The notes: generated by a model not told the origin, from the letters alone. 64,000 bases of DNA from an uncultured Rothia sp. (GCA_946221065.1 CAMIIO010000005.1:62001-126000); one strand, 5' to 3'; counted from the first letter of the stretch, positions 37,363-49,088 are shown. Program-made: numbers and translations.

Positions 37363-38376
37363 TTACATAGACTGGTAGGTAAAAGAGTGTATATTCGGTA
37401 ATAACCCTTCTTTGGTGATGAAACCATTACACGGCTTGAGCAAAGACCAAATAAGTGAGTACCATACTTTCAATGACCTTCAGAGCAAGGCGTAATAAGC
37501 CTATTGATGAATGAACATACCTCCCTATCTTGAGGTGGCAATTGTCTCTAAATAGGTCCTTCCCGCGTAGCGGTCTTGAACCGTACAAACCCACTCACAA
37601 TCTATTATCGCGATAGCATTTCTGCCCCTCTTCCCCCAAAGCTGACTACCATATATACATAAGGCTTAGGTGATCAGTCATCACTATCCCGTAACCATCG
37701 TGGGTTGAGTCTTTCCTGGTTGGAGAAGCTATACCCATTATTCGGTGATGCTGGTGCTATTTTTAGCCAGTGGCGCTTGTATGCTTATCTGCGCAGTTAA
37801 TGTCATTGGAAAGTAGCAGGGCCATGTCATCAGGACGAGGTACGCCGAGATTCCTTATATAGCCTGCGCTACGAATTCTCTTGTGACGACTCTCGAGTTT
37901 TCTCAACCCTGGGAAGCCAACTAGGGCTTGTGTGGCCTTTCCCCCTACCTGTGAAGGGCCTGCAATATAGTCGCCATGACCCCAAGAAAGCTTAACTTCG
38001 CCACAGCCAATAAATTTACCAACCAAGGAATCTAGCAGTAGTTTCATCATAAGAAAATATTAATTTTGATACGCTCTTACAGAACTGCAATCCACATTCA
38101 CGAGAAGAGATAAGCTACAGGCTATGTAAATATGCAGTCGATCAATACAACCACACCCTATAGAACTTTGCTCTATCCACCTACAGGCTCGTAAATCAAC
38201 AACAGCTCATTCCGGTCTCTACCCCGCCCATAGAGTCTCTTAGAGCTAAAATTTTCGAGCCTTCGATGCGCAAGTATGGCACACTCCTTCCTGGCTCCTA
38301 GAGATTCTCTGCTATCTCTTGATAAGTTCTGACTTCTATAGGAGATTCCTCCTATACTTCTGGTTGTATGTATATA
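37363..38376. other. About 1 kb between the respiratory blocks without a convincing gene
   Basis: This stretch lies between the terminators of two converging respiratory blocks, so no promoter for a neighbour is needed here. Reverse-strand frames of 95 codons (37763-38050) and 71 codons (38173-38388) exist. The first starts ATG-ATG without a ribosome binding site, and its translation (MKLLLDSLVGKFIGCGEV onward) was not recognised. The second runs into the ctaF terminator and is implausible. Several stretches have gene-like composition without an open frame, which may be the remains of an old gene. No IS, repeat array or tRNA was seen. Confidence 0.5.
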
Positions 38377-38416
38377 AAAAGGGTGCAAGGTTTCTCAAGA
38401 AACCTTGCACCCTTTT
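38377..38416 (-). terminator. Terminator of the ctaC-ctaD-ctaF run
   Basis: A 19-bp perfect inverted repeat AAAAGGGTGCAAGGTTTCT and its complement, with a 2-base centre so that the inner pairs must open. The reverse strand continues TATATAC after a CCCTTTTT tract. It lies 18 bases past the ctaF stop. Confidence 0.85.
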
Positions 38417-38434
38417 ACTAGGAGAACTCAAGCT

Positions 38435-38839
38435 CTAGTGAGCATGATCTCCACGGTTGTATTCATAAACCCAGCCAACGCAAGCCAAGATAGCTAGCAC
38501 AACAGCTAGTCCCGCAACCCAGAGCTGACCTACAGCAAGTCCTATAACAAGGAGCATGCAGACGACGCCGAGTACTAGAGGCCACCAAGACCACGGAGAG
38601 TAAAATCCGTAGTCGCCTGCAGCCTGGCTAATCTCTCCGTCTAAATCTTCGTATGGCATACCCGGATGTTTTTTATCGGTAGTCCACATGAAGAAAGCTA
38701 GGAAAAGGCACATCACTGCGGTAGCAAGAATCGCCGGAAATCCAGCCCACTCATTGAACTGAGTCATGAAACCGTACACGATACCGACGGGAATCAAAAA
38801 GATTCCGAGAAAGGCAAAGAGCTTTGCAAGAAATTTCAC
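38435..38839 (-). CDS. ctaF: Cytochrome c oxidase subunit 4 (actinobacterial type)
   Basis: A small accessory subunit of the aa3 oxidase found only in actinobacteria. The 134-residue protein has four hydrophobic segments in two pairs, separated by the polar PGMPYEDLDGEISQAAGDYG loop, and ends with a His-rich GDHAH. It lies 11 bases after ctaD on the reverse strand. Confidence 0.92.
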   Translation of the reverse strand: MKFLAKLFAFLGIFLIPVGIVYGFMTQFNEWAGFPAILATAVMCLFLAFFMWTTDKKHPGMPYEDLDGEISQAAGDYGFYSPWSWWPLVLGVVCMLLVIGLAVGQLWVAGLAVVLAILACVGWVYEYNRGDHAH

Positions 38840-38850
38840 GAGATAGCTCC

Positions 38851-40593
38851 TTACTTATCAGTGCCACGAACAGAACCGGCGAATGCTTCAGTCTTATGCT
38901 GAGCTGCCTTGATTGCTGCTGAGGCGACATCGTAGTTGGTAGAAAGTTCGGGGTGGTGTAGATCCAGTGCAGGACGCTCCGAACGGATTCTAGGTAGAGC
39001 AGTGAAGTTGTGGCGAGGCGGTGGGCAAGAGGTAGCCCATTCAAGAGAAGCGCCAAATCCCCAAGGATCATCAACTTCAACTTTCTTGCCATAACGAGCA
39101 GTTACATAGACGTTCCAGAGGAAGGGAATCATTGAAACTGCAAGCAACATTGAACCAAAAGTTGAGAGCTGGTTCATCCAGGTGAAACCATCTTCCGGCA
39201 AGTAGTCTGCGTACCGGCGAGGCATACCTTCTACACCCAGCCAGTGCTGGATAAGGAAGGTTGCGTGGAAGCCGAGGAAGAGCAGCCAGAAGTGAATTTT
39301 ACCGAGGCGCTCGTTCAGCATCTTTCCGGTAAATTTGGGCCACCAGAAGTAGAAACCCGCAAACATGGAAAATACCACAGTACCGAAAATCACGTAGTGG
39401 AAGTGTGCTACCACGAAGTATGAATCAGAGAGATGGAAGTCCAGCGGAGGAGTTGCCAGAATAATACCGGTCAAACCACCGAACAAGAAGGTTACCAAGA
39501 ATCCGAGAACCCAAATCAATGGGGTCTCAAATGTGATGGAGCCTTGCCACATAGTACCAATCCAGTTGAAGAACTTCATACCGGTAGGAATACCAATCAG
39601 CATGGTCATGAACGAGAAGAACGGAAGCATGACTGCACCCGTGACGTACATGTGGTGTGCCCATACAGTAACCGACAGTGCGGCAATCGCGATGGTTGCA
39701 AATACTAGACCCTTGTAACCAAAAATCGGCTTACGTGAGAATACCGGAATAATTTCAGAAACCACACCGAAGAATGGTAGTGCCAAAACATACACTTCAG
39801 GGTGTCCAAAGAACCAGAAAAGGTGCTGCCATAAGATAGCTCCACCGTTTTCAGGATCAAAAATATGTCCGCCCAATCGACGATCCATGCCCAAGGCAAA
39901 AAGCGCAGAAGCCAACGGAGGGAAGATCATAATGATCAAGATCGCGGTAATCAAAGTAGTCCAGGTGAAGATCGGCATACGCCACATAGTCATACCTGGA
40001 GCGCGCATGCAAAGGATGGTGGTAATAAAGTTTACGCCACCCATGATGGTACCGAAGCCCTGTAGCGCAAGACCAAACACCCAAAGATCCCCACCCACGC
40101 TAGGTGAGTAAGTTGTGCTGTTCAAAGGGGCGTAAGCAAACCAGCCGAAGGATGCGGCACCCTGCGGAGTGATAAATCCTGCAACAGCTACAAAAGAGCC
40201 AAACAAGAAGAACCAAAAGGCCAGCGCATTCAAGCGAGGGAATGCTACGTCAGGTGCGCCAATCTGAAGAGGTACTAAAACGTTCGCAAAGCCAACGAAT
40301 GCAGGAGTACCAAACATGAGGAGCATCAAAGTACCGTGCATGGTAAACAGCTGGTTAAACTGTTCTTTGGTCTCCAGGATTTGCATACCCGGTTCAAAAA
40401 GTTCCATTCTCATCAGCAAAGCCATGATGCCGGCTACGCAGAAGAAGAAGAAACAGGTAATTAGGTACATGTACCCAAGTGTCTTGTGGTCAGTACTCGT
40501 CAGCCAATTGACGATAATTCGCCCTTTTGACTTCGGAACCACTCGCGGGGCGACTGAACCTGCGCCGTCCGCTGAATACTCGAGAGTAGTCAC
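38851..40593 (-). CDS. ctaD: Cytochrome c oxidase subunit I
   Basis: The catalytic subunit of the aa3-type oxidase, holding heme a and the heme a3/CuB site and pumping protons. The 580-residue protein has 12 membrane helices. The low-spin heme region is [17 protein letters not shown]. The CuB/cross-linked Tyr motif is [15 protein letters not shown]. The remaining CuB His pair is in [10 protein letters not shown], and the heme ligand pair is in [11 protein letters not shown]. The start is the GTG at 40593 with AGAGGTGA upstream. It lies 11 bases after ctaC. Confidence 0.96.
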   Translation of the reverse strand: MTTLEYSADGAGSVAPRVVPKSKGRIIVNWLTSTDHKTLGYMYLITCFFFFCVAGIMALLMRMELFEPGMQILETKEQFNQLFTMHGTLMLLMFGTPAFVGFANVLVPLQIGAPDVAFPRLNALAFWFFLFGSFVAVAGFITPQGAASFGWFAYAPLNSTTYSPSVGGDLWVFGLALQGFGTIMGGVNFITTILCMRAPGMTMWRMPIFTWTTLITAILIIMIFPPLASALFALGMDRRLGGHIFDPENGGAILWQHLFWFFGHPEVYVLALPFFGVVSEIIPVFSRKPIFGYKGLVFATIAIAALSVTVWAHHMYVTGAVMLPFFSFMTMLIGIPTGMKFFNWIGTMWQGSITFETPLIWVLGFLVTFLFGGLTGIILATPPLDFHLSDSYFVVAHFHYVIFGTVVFSMFAGFYFWWPKFTGKMLNERLGKIHFWLLFLGFHATFLIQHWLGVEGMPRRYADYLPEDGFTWMNQLSTFGSMLLAVSMIPFLWNVYVTARYGKKVEVDDPWGFGASLEWATSCPPPRHNFTALPRIRSERPALDLHHPELSTNYDVASAAIKAAQHKTEAFAGSVRGTDK

Positions 40594-40604
40594 GGGGTCA
40601 CCTC

Positions 40605-41471
40605 TTACTTGTTAATTTCGTTCATGTTGGGATTACGGTTGTATTCATCGCCGAGGCGACCTTCGTAGCCCTCATCCTTGAGCTCTTGCATATGAGCGTC
40701 GAACTTGTCTTTAGAAACGACCTCAACGTTGAAAAGCATCTCAGAGTGGTACTCACCGCAGAGTTCCGCGCACTTACCTTTGTAGGCAGCTTCCTCAGAA
40801 CCGGTAGTGAAGTACATGTGGTTAGTCATACCTGGGATAGTGTCGCGCTTCTCAAGGAAAGCGGGAATCCAAAAAGAGTGGATAACATCACGTGACTTGA
40901 GTTGCACATCGATAGTTGAATCAGTGGGCAAGTACAAGGTGGGAAGTTTCTCTTCAGCGCCTTCGTTTCCATCAAGCTGAGCTTGAACTCCGGAAACGTA
41001 GACGTTTTCATCAAGGTAGTTAAAGTCCCACGCCCACTGTTTGCCATATACCTCTACTGTGACATCTGCTTGGTCAGACTTGGGAGCGGTAATATCACGC
41101 TCTGCTCGGTCAGAAAAACTGAACAAGCTGACAATCAAGATGATTGGCATAACGGTATAGAAAATTTCAAGTGGAGCGTGGTAGCTCAGCTGGCGTGGGA
41201 AGCCAACATCGTTTTTGCGGCGGCGGTAAGCAATGATGCACCAGAGCATAAGACCCCAGGTGATTAAGCCAATAACCAATGCCGCTACCCATGAACCAAT
41301 CCAAAGGTTCATGATGGTATCTGCGTTGTCGGTAACTCCACGCTTAGTTGGCAACCAGCCAACTTTTGCCTGATCTGAACAACCGGTCATCAACAGTGCG
41401 GAAACTGTAGAGACGCCGGTCACTGCCAACGTCTTCAGCTTGCGGCTGTTGGTTCGATGCTGCGAACTCAC
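40605..41471 (-). CDS. ctaC: Cytochrome c oxidase subunit II
   Basis: Holds the binuclear CuA centre that accepts electrons from cytochrome cc. The 288-residue protein has a signal sequence ending in a lipobox-like LLMTGC (Cys at 31), two membrane helices (about 52-75 and 100-120), and an outer cupredoxin domain. CuA ligands are His in DVIHSFWIP and [12 protein letters not shown]. The start is the GTG at 41471, with AAGGAAGGG upstream. A 178-base gap precedes it and contains the palindrome described at 41576-41592. Confidence 0.95.
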   Translation of the reverse strand: MSSQHRTNSRKLKTLAVTGVSTVSALLMTGCSDQAKVGWLPTKRGVTDNADTIMNLWIGSWVAALVIGLITWGLMLWCIIAYRRRKNDVGFPRQLSYHAPLEIFYTVMPIILIVSLFSFSDRAERDITAPKSDQADVTVEVYGKQWAWDFNYLDENVYVSGVQAQLDGNEGAEEKLPTLYLPTDSTIDVQLKSRDVIHSFWIPAFLEKRDTIPGMTNHMYFTTGSEEAAYKGKCAELCGEYHSEMLFNVEVVSKDKFDAHMQELKDEGYEGRLGDEYNRNPNMNEINK

Positions 41472-41575
41472 AGACGGCCCTTCCTTTTAGCGGTGTGCGT
41501 GTTGCGGCTTACTGTGTGTGGACAGAATAAGCCATAAATCTTTCAATACGAGCTTACCCCGAAAGAGGTGGTTCT

Positions 41576-41592
41576 AGTGACACTGTGTCACT
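41576..41592. promoter_or_regulatory. Perfect 17-bp palindrome upstream of ctaC (possible operator)
   Basis: Arms AGTGACAC and GTGTCACT flank a single central base. It lies about 105 bases upstream of the ctaC start codon, and short flanking bases (TTC/GAA) can extend it with one bulge. The half-site spacing (GTGA-N7-TCAC) differs by one base from CRP/FNR-type sites (N6). No regulator was recognised. Confidence 0.45.
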
Positions 41593-41649
41593 GAAGTTTG
41601 CGCCTTTTCTTAACTATTTCTTGGGATAACGCTTCAAAATGCAGAAGAA

Positions 41650-41678
41650 GGGTGCCAGCTTCGTATGAACTGACACCC
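41650..41678 (-). terminator. Terminator after erpA
   Basis: An imperfect stem GGGTGCCAG/CTGACACCC (one mismatch) extended by TTC/GAA around a GTAT loop. On the reverse strand it is followed by TTCTTCTGCATTTT. It lies 17 bases past the erpA stop. Confidence 0.7.
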
Positions 41679-41695
41679 TAAATTTTTTTATCTTC

Positions 41696-42049
41696 TTAGT
41701 GGAATGAGTCACCACATGCGCAGGATCCCTGGGCATTAGGGTTGTCGATTGAGAATCCTTGCTTCTCAATAGTGTCTTCAAAATCGATGGTGGATCCATC
41801 GAGGTAGGGAACACTCATACGATCTACGATGACCTCAACGCCATCAAAGTCGCGGATAGCATCTCCATCGAGTTCACGTTCATCAAAATACAGCTGGTAT
41901 ATCAAGCCCGAGCAGCCTCCAGGCTGAACCGCAACTCGCAGTCGAAGGTCAGTGCGTCCTTCTTGCTCCAGTAGCGCACGGACTTTATTAGCTGCGACGT
42001 CGGTGAGATTGACGCCATGGGTGGGGCGTTCAGTAACTGTTTCGGTCAT
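41696..42049 (-). CDS. erpA: Iron-sulfur cluster insertion protein ErpA (HesB/IscA type)
   Basis: An A-type carrier that delivers Fe-S clusters to target enzymes. The 117-residue protein has the three cluster-binding cysteines: Cys46 in PGGCSGLIYQ and Cys110 and Cys112 in SCACGDSF at the C-terminus. The ATG follows an AGGAGGG site. It lies between ctaC and the dipeptidase gene; in actinobacteria it is commonly near the cta genes, where it could serve the Rieske and other Fe-S proteins. Confidence 0.93.
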   Translation of the reverse strand: MTETVTERPTHGVNLTDVAANKVRALLEQEGRTDLRLRVAVQPGGCSGLIYQLYFDERELDGDAIRDFDGVEVIVDRMSVPYLDGSTIDFEDTIEKQGFSIDNPNAQGSCACGDSFH

Positions 42050-42173
42050 TAGACCCTCCTATAGGTGGTGTTGTCCGGGACGCTTCTTGTCTAGGTTCCA
42101 GCAAATTCCCGTATCTCTATCTGTAGAACATCTATTGAGTAGAAGATATTCCTGATAAATAAAATTGCTTTAT

Positions 42174-43574
42174 TTAACTCTGCCCGTTAAGTTCGGCAAG
42201 AATCAAGGCTTCAGCCAAGATAGCCTTTTGGAAATCGGGAAGATAGAGAGATTCGTTGGCGCTGTGAGCTCGGGTATCTGGATCTTCTACTCCGGTTACT
42301 AAGATGTGTGCCTGCGGATACTCATTTTTGAGGTCTGCAATAAAAGGGATAGACCCTCCCATGCCCATTTTTACAGGTTCCACTCCCCAAGCTTTTTGGA
42401 GGGCGCCTAACGCAAGTTGTACGCTAGATTCGGTAGAGTCTGCCAGGAACGGACGGCCGCTGTCTGCAACAATATATTTTACCTCTGCGCCAAAAGGAGG
42501 GGCTGTGGTGAGATGTTTCTCGATAAGACGGTGCGCTTCTTGAGGATCTTGCCCAGGAGCCAATCGAACACTAATTTTTGCCGCACATTTTACGGCAATA
42601 GTGTTAGAAGATTCTGTAACCGAAGTGATATCCATACCAATAACACTGATGGCCGGTTTGCTCCATAAACGTGAGGCGATATTACCCGTTCCTGCTAATT
42701 GCATCCCCGGAAGCAATCCGGAATCGGTTCGAAAATTTTCCTCTGGATAGTCAACTTCTGGTTCAGGTGCAGTTATAAGACCTTCAACTGCAACTTCACC
42801 TTCAGAGGTGTGCAAAGAAGCGAGAACATGACTCATTACTGTGGGTGCATCCAACATGGGACCGCCAAACATTCCTGAATGAACCGCGTGATCGCCTACT
42901 CGGACTTCAATAGTTCCGCTGGCTACTCCGCGCAAACTGGTAGTGAGAGCTGGAACTCCTGCACGCCAATTTGCCGAATCGGCTACGATAATCACGTCAC
43001 TGGCAAGTTCTTCTTTGTACGTATGTAAAAAGTCTACGAAGCTTGGTGAACCAGCTTCCTCTTCACCTTCGACAAATAAAGTCACTCCAACTTTGAAGTC
43101 TTCTCCAAGAACTTCATGAAGTGCAGCAAAAGAAGCAAGATGGACCAAGATTCCGGCCTTATCGTCTGCTGCTCCCCTACCAAAAAGGCGATCGCCCACA
43201 CGAGTAGCCACAAAAGGATCTGTATTCCATTCAGAAAGATCCCCTATTGGCTGAACATCATGGTGAGCATAAAGCAGCACGGTTGGATATCCCTCGACAG
43301 CAGGCTTAGAAGCAACCACCGCAGGCATACCCGATACCTGCTCAACACCATAAGTTGCCGTACGTAGTTCTGCCTGAGGGAACCCGGCAGCCAGAGCTAA
43401 CTCACGAACCTTATTCGCGCTTTTTTCAACATGGCTAAGATCAAAACTCTCCCATGCTATGGAAGGAATGGCGACCAGCTCGGCAAGCGAAGCAAGATAC
43501 TTATCAAAACTCGCTTCAACAGAAGCCTGAAGAGCGTCGTAGTGGGCAAAATTTAAATCTGATGTGGTATTCAT
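42174..43574 (-). CDS. M20 family dipeptidase
   Basis: A dizinc metallopeptidase of 466 residues. The first metal His is in LLYAHHDVQP near residue 104, and the bridging Asp in GRGAADDKAGI near 136. The catalytic Glu pair is in VEGEEEAGSPSF near 169. A lid/dimerisation domain (about 210-360) precedes the last metal His in TRAHSANESLYL near 437. It hydrolyses dipeptides in the cytoplasm, but specificity cannot be told from sequence. It is divergent from the DUF3043 gene with 57 bases between. Confidence 0.92.
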   Translation of the reverse strand: MNTTSDLNFAHYDALQASVEASFDKYLASLAELVAIPSIAWESFDLSHVEKSANKVRELALAAGFPQAELRTATYGVEQVSGMPAVVASKPAVEGYPTVLLYAHHDVQPIGDLSEWNTDPFVATRVGDRLFGRGAADDKAGILVHLASFAALHEVLGEDFKVGVTLFVEGEEEAGSPSFVDFLHTYKEELASDVIIVADSANWRAGVPALTTSLRGVASGTIEVRVGDHAVHSGMFGGPMLDAPTVMSHVLASLHTSEGEVAVEGLITAPEPEVDYPEENFRTDSGLLPGMQLAGTGNIASRLWSKPAISVIGMDITSVTESSNTIAVKCAAKISVRLAPGQDPQEAHRLIEKHLTTAPPFGAEVKYIVADSGRPFLADSTESSVQLALGALQKAWGVEPVKMGMGGSIPFIADLKNEYPQAHILVTGVEDPDTRAHSANESLYLPDFQKAILAEALILAELNGQS

Positions 43575-43631
43575 ACTCCATACCTTACGCTGAGCTCAGC
43601 AGAACATCATTTTCTTCGATATTCTTATTAG

Positions 43632-44258
43632 GTGTTTGGTCGTAAAAAAGATACTTCAGAGTCCACAGGTTCAGTACGCGCGGATAAAACCGTCCACGAG
43701 CCTTCTGCCGCACCCCAGCAGGAGCAACAATCTACTGACCCCAAATATACCCCTCCTAAAGGACGTCCTACTCCGTCCCGTAAGGAACGCGAAGCCGCGC
43801 GCCGTCAGCCTTTAGTGCCAGAAGATCGAAAAGCTGCTAAAGAAGCAGCTCGAGAAGCCGCGCGAGAACAACGTCAACGTGAAAACATCGCCATGCAAAC
43901 CGGAGATGAGAAATATCTTCCTCTCAGAGATAAGGGCCCTCAGCGTCGTTATGTTCGAGACTATGTAGACGCTCGATGGAATGTAGGTGACTTCTTACTT
44001 CCCGTAATTCTTATTATTTTTATTCTTGGTATTTTTATATCGAGCTTTCGAGGAATATCTACTTTTTTCATGTGGGGCTTCATCTTGCTCTGGCTCGTTG
44101 ATAGCTGGCTGATGTGGCGTGCCCTAAAGAAAAAGCTCGTTGCTAAATTCACTACGCCTGAACCAGGACTGGCTATGTACACATTTAACCGTGTGATGAT
44201 GATTCGTCGTATGCGTCTACCTAAACCTCAGGTAAAGCGAGGAGAATACCCTCGCTAA
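43632..44258 (+). CDS. DUF3043 domain membrane protein
   Basis: A 208-residue actinobacterial protein of unknown function. A highly charged N-terminal half (Lys/Arg/Glu/Ala-rich, about residues 1-110) contains RPTPSRKEREAARRQP, the family signature. Two membrane segments (about 117-135 and 142-160) follow, then a short basic C-terminus. The start is a GTG at 43632 without a ribosome binding site; TATTCT ends six bases upstream, so the message may be leaderless. Confidence 0.88.
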   Translation: MFGRKKDTSESTGSVRADKTVHEPSAAPQQEQQSTDPKYTPPKGRPTPSRKEREAARRQPLVPEDRKAAKEAAREAAREQRQRENIAMQTGDEKYLPLRDKGPQRRYVRDYVDARWNVGDFLLPVILIIFILGIFISSFRGISTFFMWGFILLWLVDSWLMWRALKKKLVAKFTTPEPGLAMYTFNRVMMIRRMRLPKPQVKRGEYPR

Positions 44259-44280
44259 AAATAGGAACAAAGCGAAAAAT

Positions 44281-44324
44281 AACGGTGGGACTCCTTCTTC
44301 CATGATAGAAGGAGCCCCACCGTT
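44281..44324. terminator. Terminator between DUF3043 gene and pyrD
   Basis: An 18-bp stem AACGGTGGGACTCCTTCT with one mismatch to its partner and an 8-base loop. It lies between converging genes and is followed by CTATAATTC on the forward strand. Confidence 0.8.
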
Positions 44325-44350
44325 CTATAATTCTGCTGAAAGTACTAAAC

Positions 44351-45435
44351 TCATGACCCAAGGTTCTTTAACCCACGATTAATTCTCGCCGCCCACAGCG
44401 GCCCCTCATAAAGAAAAGCAGTATACCCCTGAACCAAATCGGCTCCGGCTGCTAACCGCTCTACCACATCTTCAGCCGTAGTAACTCCACCAACAGAAAT
44501 AATAGCTAGACGATCCCCTACTATTTCTTTGAGTAAACGAGTTACTGCCAAAGACCGTTGCTTCAGCGGAGCACCGGAAAGCCCACCGGCACCGCACTCT
44601 TGCACTTTCTGGCGAGAGGATTTTAAGCCTAAAGAATTACGCTCAATCGTAGTATTAGTAGCAATAATTCCATCAAGCCCCATATCGGAGCAAGTTCAGC
44701 AACCTCTTGAATCTCTTCATCACTTAGATCAGGAGCAATCTTTACAACCAGTGGAACATGACGATCCCCCACCACCGCATCTGCTTCTTCGCGAACCGCC
44801 TGCAACAGAGGACGCAAAGTTTCCACTGCCTGCAAATTCCTCAAACCCGGTGTATTGGGAGAACTAACATTTACCGCTAAATAATCTGCTTGAGGGGCTA
44901 AAGTGCGGCTAGAGTAACGATAATCCTCTACGGCGTCCTCTAAAGCTACGGTCTTGGTCTTGCCGATATTTATACCAATCAGAGGACGAAACATTTTTTC
45001 GTCAGCATAATCACGCTCCATTTCTGCTCGCGCCAAAGCGATTCGAGGACCTGCTTGAGCTGCGCCATCATTATTAAAACCCATACGGTTAATAACGGCA
45101 CAATCATCCACTAAACGAAATAAACGAGGCTTAGGATTCCCTGGTTGAGCATGAGCGGTAATTGTTCCTACTTCAATATGACCAAAGCCTAAAACACCTA
45201 AAGCATTAATACCCGAACCCGTTTTATCGAATCCTGCCGCTAGCCCAAGGGGAGAGGGAAAATACAAACCCATGACTTCAGTCTGTAAAAGAGGCGAAGG
45301 TCTTAAATACTTCTTAGCTAACACAGCAATTCTCAAAGGACGCAAAGCTTTGATAGCTACAAATCCAATTTTATGAGCAAGTTCGGCATCTAACGGCACA
45401 AAAACAGTCTTAAAAATTAGAGGATAAACTCTCAT
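44351..45435 (-). pseudogene. pyrD: Dihydroorotate dehydrogenase, split by a one-base frameshift
   Basis: PyrD (class 2, quinone-linked, FMN) oxidises dihydroorotate in de novo pyrimidine synthesis. The first frame (from the ATG at 45435) covers the membrane-associated N-terminus, [20 protein letters not shown], the catalytic Ser region [12 protein letters not shown], and [11 protein letters not shown]. It then shifts. The second frame (from 44683) continues [17 protein letters not shown] and GAGGLSGAPLK through the phosphate-binding ISVGGV. One base is missing around 44684-44688: restoring a G (CCG-GAT-ATG) gives a 361-residue protein of normal length. Either the gene is inactive or the sequence has an error. 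It is the last gene of a recO-uppS-pyrD run. Confidence 0.9.
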
Positions 45436-45439
45436 GACG

Positions 45440-46240
45440 CTACTTTTCGTCTTTCTGAGAGGAGTTAGGCGGAGAAATTTTATCTACGGCACCGCCATAA
45501 CGACGATCTCGGCTGGCATATTCTTCCACTGCACGCCACAATGTTCGACGATCGACGTCAGGCCATAACACGTCAAGAAAAACCAATTCAGCGTAGGCAG
45601 ACTGCCACAACAAAAAATTAGAAGTACGCAACTCCCCCGAACTCCTCAGAAACAAATCCACATCCGGCACCTGTGGGTTATAGAGGTACTTAGAGATAGT
45701 CTTCTCAGTAATCGAAGAAGGCTTCAACCTACCCGCAGCCGCATCTTCGGCTATTCGTGTAGCCGCATCTGCAAGTTCAGCGCGTCCACCATAATTAACG
45801 CACATCACCAGTGTGCACACGGTGTTATTTTTAGTTTGCTCTTCACAGTATTCAAGCTGTCTAATCGCTGAGGACCAAAGTTTAGGTTTACGTCCTGCCC
45901 ATAAGACTCTCACACCCCAAGCCTGTAATGTATCTAACTGCCGGGACAATACCTCCGTAGTGAACCGCATAATAAAACGCACCTCATCTAGGCTCCGCTT
46001 CCAGTTCTCAGTAGAGAAAGCATAAGCAGAAACATAAGGAATCCCCATCTCAATAGCACCAGCAACCACATCCACAAGAGAGTTCTCCCCTGCTTTGTGA
46101 CCTTCATTTCGAGGTAAACCTCTTTCATTAGCCCAACGCCCGTTACCGTCCATCACCACAGCAACATGCCGGGGCACAAATTGTGCAGGGATAGCAGGAG
46201 GACGTGCGCCAGAGGGATGCGGATCAGGAGGAATAGCCAA
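45440..46240 (-). CDS. uppS: Isoprenyl transferase (undecaprenyl diphosphate synthase type)
   Basis: A cis-prenyltransferase that makes long-chain polyprenyl diphosphate, the lipid carrier for wall synthesis. The 266-residue protein has [15 protein letters not shown] (catalytic Asp), [19 protein letters not shown] and the C-terminal diphosphate/dimer motif [19 protein letters not shown]. The start is the TTG at 46240, giving [23 protein letters not shown] is eight bases upstream and the start overlaps the recO end by 17 bases. Actinobacteria often have two such enzymes (decaprenyl and Z-farnesyl); the length argues for the long-chain one. Confidence 0.92.
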   Translation of the reverse strand: MAIPPDPHPSGARPPAIPAQFVPRHVAVVMDGNGRWANERGLPRNEGHKAGENSLVDVVAGAIEMGIPYVSAYAFSTENWKRSLDEVRFIMRFTTEVLSRQLDTLQAWGVRVLWAGRKPKLWSSAIRQLEYCEEQTKNNTVCTLVMCVNYGGRAELADAATRIAEDAAAGRLKPSSITEKTISKYLYNPQVPDVDLFLRSSGELRTSNFLLWQSAYAELVFLDVLWPDVDRRTLWRAVEEYASRDRRYGGAVDKISPPNSSQKDEK

Positions 46241-47006
46241 GATAAGAATCCTTTTCGATAAGAGAAACAGACTTTAGTGGTCTTTCTAACTGCCACTGTA
46301 CATAACGAATCAACAAATACCGCACTCTCGGAGAAATATCCGACGTCGGACTAAAAACAAGATCATCCCAACGACCTTCAAAAACTATCCGCATATAATC
46401 CACAATCCTCGAATGAACCGGACTACTTACAGTAGCTACGGAAGCACGAGCGCACTCGTCACACAAAAGCCCCGCTTCAAAACTAAACCACCGAAGATCC
46501 TTAGACTCACCGCATACAGCACAGCGGTCCATAGAAATCCCCCACCCAGCTAACAGCATGGAGCGAAGCAAGAAAGCATTTAACACATCATCCGGCATGT
46601 GAGTCTTACGAGATAGTACAGACAGAGCTCCCGCCAAGAGATCAAACAATGCAGATTGAGCTTCGGACTCAAAATTACTCAACTGTTCTACCAGCTCCGT
46701 GAGAACTAAAGCAACCGCGTAAGCATCAAAATCCACCATAATCCCAGCTGCGTAAGCCCGTTTAGTCTCTATCTGAGTAACAGTATGTAGCTGTTTGCCC
46801 GAGCGTAAAGAAACATCTACGAACATTAATGGTTCTAGACGAGCCCCAATCCTAGAAGAACTCTTCCGAACACCACGCGCAACTGCATGAACCACACCGT
46901 GTTTCCGAGTTAACAAAATTACAATACGATCAGTCTCTGCCAGCTTCTGCGTACGCAAAACAACCGCATCATCGCGATACGTTCGAGGAAAATCTGAAGA
47001 ACCCAC
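46224..47006 (-). CDS. recO: DNA repair protein RecO
   Basis: RecO loads RecA onto SSB-coated gaps with RecR. The 260-residue protein has an N-terminal OB-fold ([33 protein letters not shown]), a helical domain, and a zinc finger with CAVCGESK and CDEC near residues 162-185. The start is the GTG at 47006. No clear ribosome binding site is seen, and TAGGAT ends six bases upstream. It overlaps uppS. Confidence 0.93.
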   Translation of the reverse strand: MGSSDFPRTYRDDAVVLRTQKLAETDRIVILLTRKHGVVHAVARGVRKSSSRIGARLEPLMFVDVSLRSGKQLHTVTQIETKRAYAAGIMVDFDAYAVALVLTELVEQLSNFESEAQSALFDLLAGALSVLSRKTHMPDDVLNAFLLRSMLLAGWGISMDRCAVCGESKDLRWFSFEAGLLCDECARASVATVSSPVHSRIVDYMRIVFEGRWDDLVFSPTSDISPRVRYLLIRYVQWQLERPLKSVSLIEKDSYLGYSS

Positions 47007-47040
47007 CCCTATATCCTAAACTCTTGTTCACAATAAAGTA

Positions 47041-47072
47041 CCCCCAGCCGATGAAATTTCACCAGCTGGGGG
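47041..47072 (-). terminator. Terminator after leuA
   Basis: An 8-bp stem CCCCCAGC/GCTGGGGG encloses a second palindromic TGAAATTTCA. On the reverse strand it is followed by TACTTTATTG. It lies 29 bases past the leuA stop. Confidence 0.75.
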
Positions 47073-47100
47073 GGCATTCAACAGCTCAGAAAGACCTTAC

Positions 47101-48961
<1,861 letters not shown>

Positions 48962-49009
48962 CTCATAAGCCTCAATCTAGTAATCTCCGTCATGCAATAA
49001 AAGTTACCA

Positions 49010-49037
49010 CAGATAGAAAACGGTTCTACTTTGTCAA
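49010..49037 (-). promoter_or_regulatory. Candidate leuA promoter inside the preceding terminator
   Basis: On the reverse strand a consensus TTGACA (49032-49037) and TATCTG (49010-49015) are 16 bases apart. The -35 lies in the loop region of the LCP-gene terminator and the spacer covers one arm of its stem. The predicted start near 49003 gives a leader of about 140 bases containing the pseudoknot. Confidence 0.5.
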
Positions 49038-49064
49038 CAAAATTGTTCACATAGTAGAACCGTT
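49019..49064 (-). terminator. Terminator of the LCP protein gene
   Basis: A 12-bp perfect stem AACGGTTCTACT/AGTAGAACCGTT with a partly paired 22-base interior (TGTCAACAA/TTGTTCACA). On the reverse strand it continues TTTTCTATC. It starts 24 bases past the LCP stop. Confidence 0.85.
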
Positions 49065-49088
49065 CGTTACTCCAGCGAAATTTAACCG

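Noticed and set aside
37763..38050. Reverse frame of 95 codons in the gene-free gap
   Set aside because: No ribosome binding site and no recognisable family. Kept only as a comment in the gap entry because a lost or novel small gene cannot be excluded.
38173..38388. Reverse frame of 71 codons
   Set aside because: It starts inside the ctaF terminator, and its composition is unlike a protein.
42304..42668. Forward frames inside the M20 dipeptidase gene
   Set aside because: Shadows of a well supported gene on the opposite strand.
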